Origin: Sinohyriopsis cumingii
Taxonomy: Eukaryota; Mollusca; Bivalvia; Unionida; Unionidae
Assembly: GCA_028554795.2 (NCBI GenBank)
Contig: CM068841.1
Span: forward strand, 25,911,308 to 25,975,307
DNA: 64,000 nucleotides
Direction of reading: 5' to 3'
Position 1 is the first letter of the stretch, and each line of letters begins with the position of its first letter. The position numbers and the translations under genes are program-made. The notes below the pieces were generated by a model that did not search any database, had not been told where the DNA came from, and saw only the letters and a program-made list of their open reading frames with translations. Shown piece after piece: positions 61,561 through 64,000 of the stretch.

Positions 61561-64000
61561 TGTTTTAACAAAAATAAGAACCTCTATATCATGTAGTGAT
61601 TTTCGTTTTCCTTGCATAAAGTCAATTACTTGTATTGATATATAGCCTTTAAATGTACATTCCACAAGGCGATACGATTACTTTGAAGTGGAGACTACGT
61701 GTCGTGAAGGTGTTAGTCACGACTATATTGGAGTTAGTTTACCGACAGATTGTCTGTTGCAAATTTATATGTGTATGGGTCAGTAATTAGAGCAACTTGC
61801 TTAAATAATAACAACTACTTAACAACGACCTATTCACAGGTAAAAGTAAATATTTTAATTCAGCTGATGACATAAGCATGCGTCTGAAGCACCTGAGAAA
61901 ATGTATTCATCCGCACGAATGCACTAAACCCTTCAAAACAATCTAATAAAAACATATTGCCCCGATGGAGAAATTGTATTCAAACAGCAGTGGATTAGAA
62001 ATTATTCATGCTGATTATCAGTATGTTTAAGATGCATTGAAACAATTCAAATTGAACTAACTTGGTCGTCTGCATGATTATTACTCAAAGGAAAGTACTT
62101 TCATGTCATATGATATGTTTTGAAGAATTTAGAGCTGTGTTTTTAAATAATTTAGTACGGTCACAATCATTTTTATTGCACCTGGACGAGCCCGTGGTGC
62201 AAGTTTCAAAAATCATGAAATTATAATTAGAATGGCTCACAAATCATAAGTATTATAACGAAGATGGTGATGGCAAGATAATTTAAGAGAAGCGAACCCG
62301 TGGTGAATGATACAGATTGCGATGGTGAAGGCAAAGGTCAATCATGATGTACTCAAACACAAACGATTTTAATTCCTGTCCAGGTGTTAACCAATGCCTG
62401 TTAAAAACCTTTAAGTGGGCAACCGAGCAACAAAACATGTAAAGGTAGAACATTGCATGTATTGGAGCCATAATAATGTACTTCCTGTGATTGTAGAAGG
62501 AGATTTAATAGTATGAATACATTTGCGCGACTCATTTCAATATTATATTTTAGCACTTGTCACAATGGCAGAAGAAGTTGTTAAAAGATATAAAATGTTA
62601 AAGGTTCTTAATAACTTAGTCGTCGGAAAACAAATGGAAAATTAAAGAAAGAACGAATATACAAATATCCAATAACTTAATAAGATATTTTAAACTTAGA
62701 AGGATATTTCATTGCAAGAAGGACAACATTTGATGAGTTAGTTCAAAGAACAAGAAAATATAATTAGCCAAGAGAATTTATAGCAGTTTCATAATGTTAG
62801 AATAAATTTGCTCATGCATGACCTATGTTACAGACATCTACATGCCAATATGGTAATAAAATAAACTTTATTGACTCATTCAGGTGATAAAATTTATGAC
62901 ATTTGCAATGATATGAATGAAAATATTTCAGTTACGACCAAAAGTGACTACAAAACCACATATTTTGGTGTTCCTCAGCTGAATATAAATGTATCAGGTC
63001 ATTTTAAGATGAATGGTGTTCCAAACAAAAGAGTTTGTGGGCCTAGAAGTCGGTGATTTACAGATTAACGTAGGTAAAAATATCATGCAATGTGTTAAAC
63101 AAATTTGGTCGTAAAACGTTATTACATGAATACTCTGCTTTATGGTCATTATACAGTGAAATCAAACATTTAATTCATTCTCATCATTCATTACCACCGG
63201 TACTGTATCGTTTTCCTCAAATACATTTTCGACCAAACTTTGATCTTTCGAGTTAAACATCACTACAAATGTAACATTTCACGAAGATCCCCACATTACA
63301 GAATCATGAGAGAATCAAGCAAGTTCTTAAGTTCTAATGTTTTATGCAATACAGCATGGTGTGTTCTTAATTATTTGTCCTATCGCAATAATACAAGACA
63401 CAAAATCAAGTTCCTTGTATACTTGACCAATATAATTTTATAAACACAGTTAATATTTCTCTATTAGTGTGGATTAAATATTTGTTATCAATGGAAGTAA
63501 ACACGTTTATCTTAATTAGAGTCTAGCACATCGGAATTCCCCAATGATAAACCGTCTTTTCCGATGTTTCCATATTCTTTATTAGAATTTAATAATAGAC
63601 CTTATCTTGCTCTCAACTTACAATATTCTATAAATTAATATTTGACCGTCATCCTCGTTCTACTTTTGTTTCTTAGCTTTGTTTCTAATATTGTTTACTT
63701 GAAGGTCCACTCATTATTGCATTTGACATCTGAATAATTTTAGAGTATATTATTATGGTCCTTCACCTTTGACTTTGTGTGATATTTTTAAACATTTCAG
63801 CTGGCACTGTGATCTCATGGATATGTTTACGCTTATGACTACAGTTCACTGCAGCGACAATGAGACCCAATTTTGATGACTGGAGAACCGGTAGACGATA
63901 CGATTACACCATAATGCCACACTGTCAAACGTACACTCCAACATTGCAGTAAAAGAATGGCCAGCGACAAGTGATGGGGGATGTCTTCGCTTAACATGAT
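61561..64000. other. no gene recognised
   Basis: AT-rich sequence with small open frames only (61474-61665, 62283-62471, 62871-63056, 63240-63443), none with a recognisable domain. No reverse transcriptase for Gypsy copy C was found here. Confidence 0.4.

Overview
The window reads as AT-rich, repeat-dense nuclear DNA of an animal. No bacterial gene layout, rRNA, functional tRNA or CRISPR array is visible. The best guess is a lophotrochozoan, probably a mollusc: the mix of a tRNA-headed SINE, CR1/L2-like, Tx1/L1-like and I-clade-like LINEs, Ty3/Gypsy elements, a CACTA transposon and a Polinton remnant fits such a genome. The species cannot be read from the sequence. Almost every recognisable protein is a transposon protein broken by stops and frameshifts.

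Layout. 1-6010: two Ty3/Gypsy fragments on the minus strand (a partial Gag at the left edge, then Gag-protease-integrase). 6100-8750: microsatellites and a deleted SINE. 9100-12512: a CR1/L2-like LINE on plus, split by a full-length SINE with a 15-bp target-site duplication. 15015-15333: another SINE. 16740-20650: a Tx1/L1-like LINE on plus. 21994-22309: a minus-strand SINE, followed by a nearly perfect 95-bp palindrome. 25286-28405 and 40958-47843: the two arms of a large diverged inverted repeat carrying a broken CCHC zinc-knuckle ORF of an element I do not recognise. Between the arms lie a possible three-exon host gene (minus, 29922-31174), a broken CACTA transposase (33046-36510) with candidate subterminal repeats, and a mosaic of short tandem-repeat modules (39590-41090).

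47844-52111: the 5' half of an I-clade-like LINE on minus, cut in its reverse transcriptase exactly at the right arm boundary. 52458-56030: a degraded Polinton/Maverick on minus (adenain-like protease without its catalytic cysteine, major capsid protein, integrase chromodomain). Next to it, on plus, is a short ORF with the architecture of a replication-dependent histone gene: TATA box, CATTC cap motif, a weakly H2B-like reading frame, a histone-like 3' stem-loop and a purine-rich element. 57595-57930: a ~130-bp tandem repeat. 59240-61200: a third Gypsy copy, on plus, again with integrase following protease directly. 61265-61560: a truncated SINE.

Two points deserve most attention: the histone-like transcription unit beside the Polinton remnant, and the repeat mosaic whose core box recurs in the inverted-repeat arm and beside the Polinton. 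The Gag-protease-integrase order in two Gypsy copies matches the Gmr1-like lineage, although no reverse transcriptase was found by eye to complete either element. All calls come from reading and hand translation. No alignment or database search was run.
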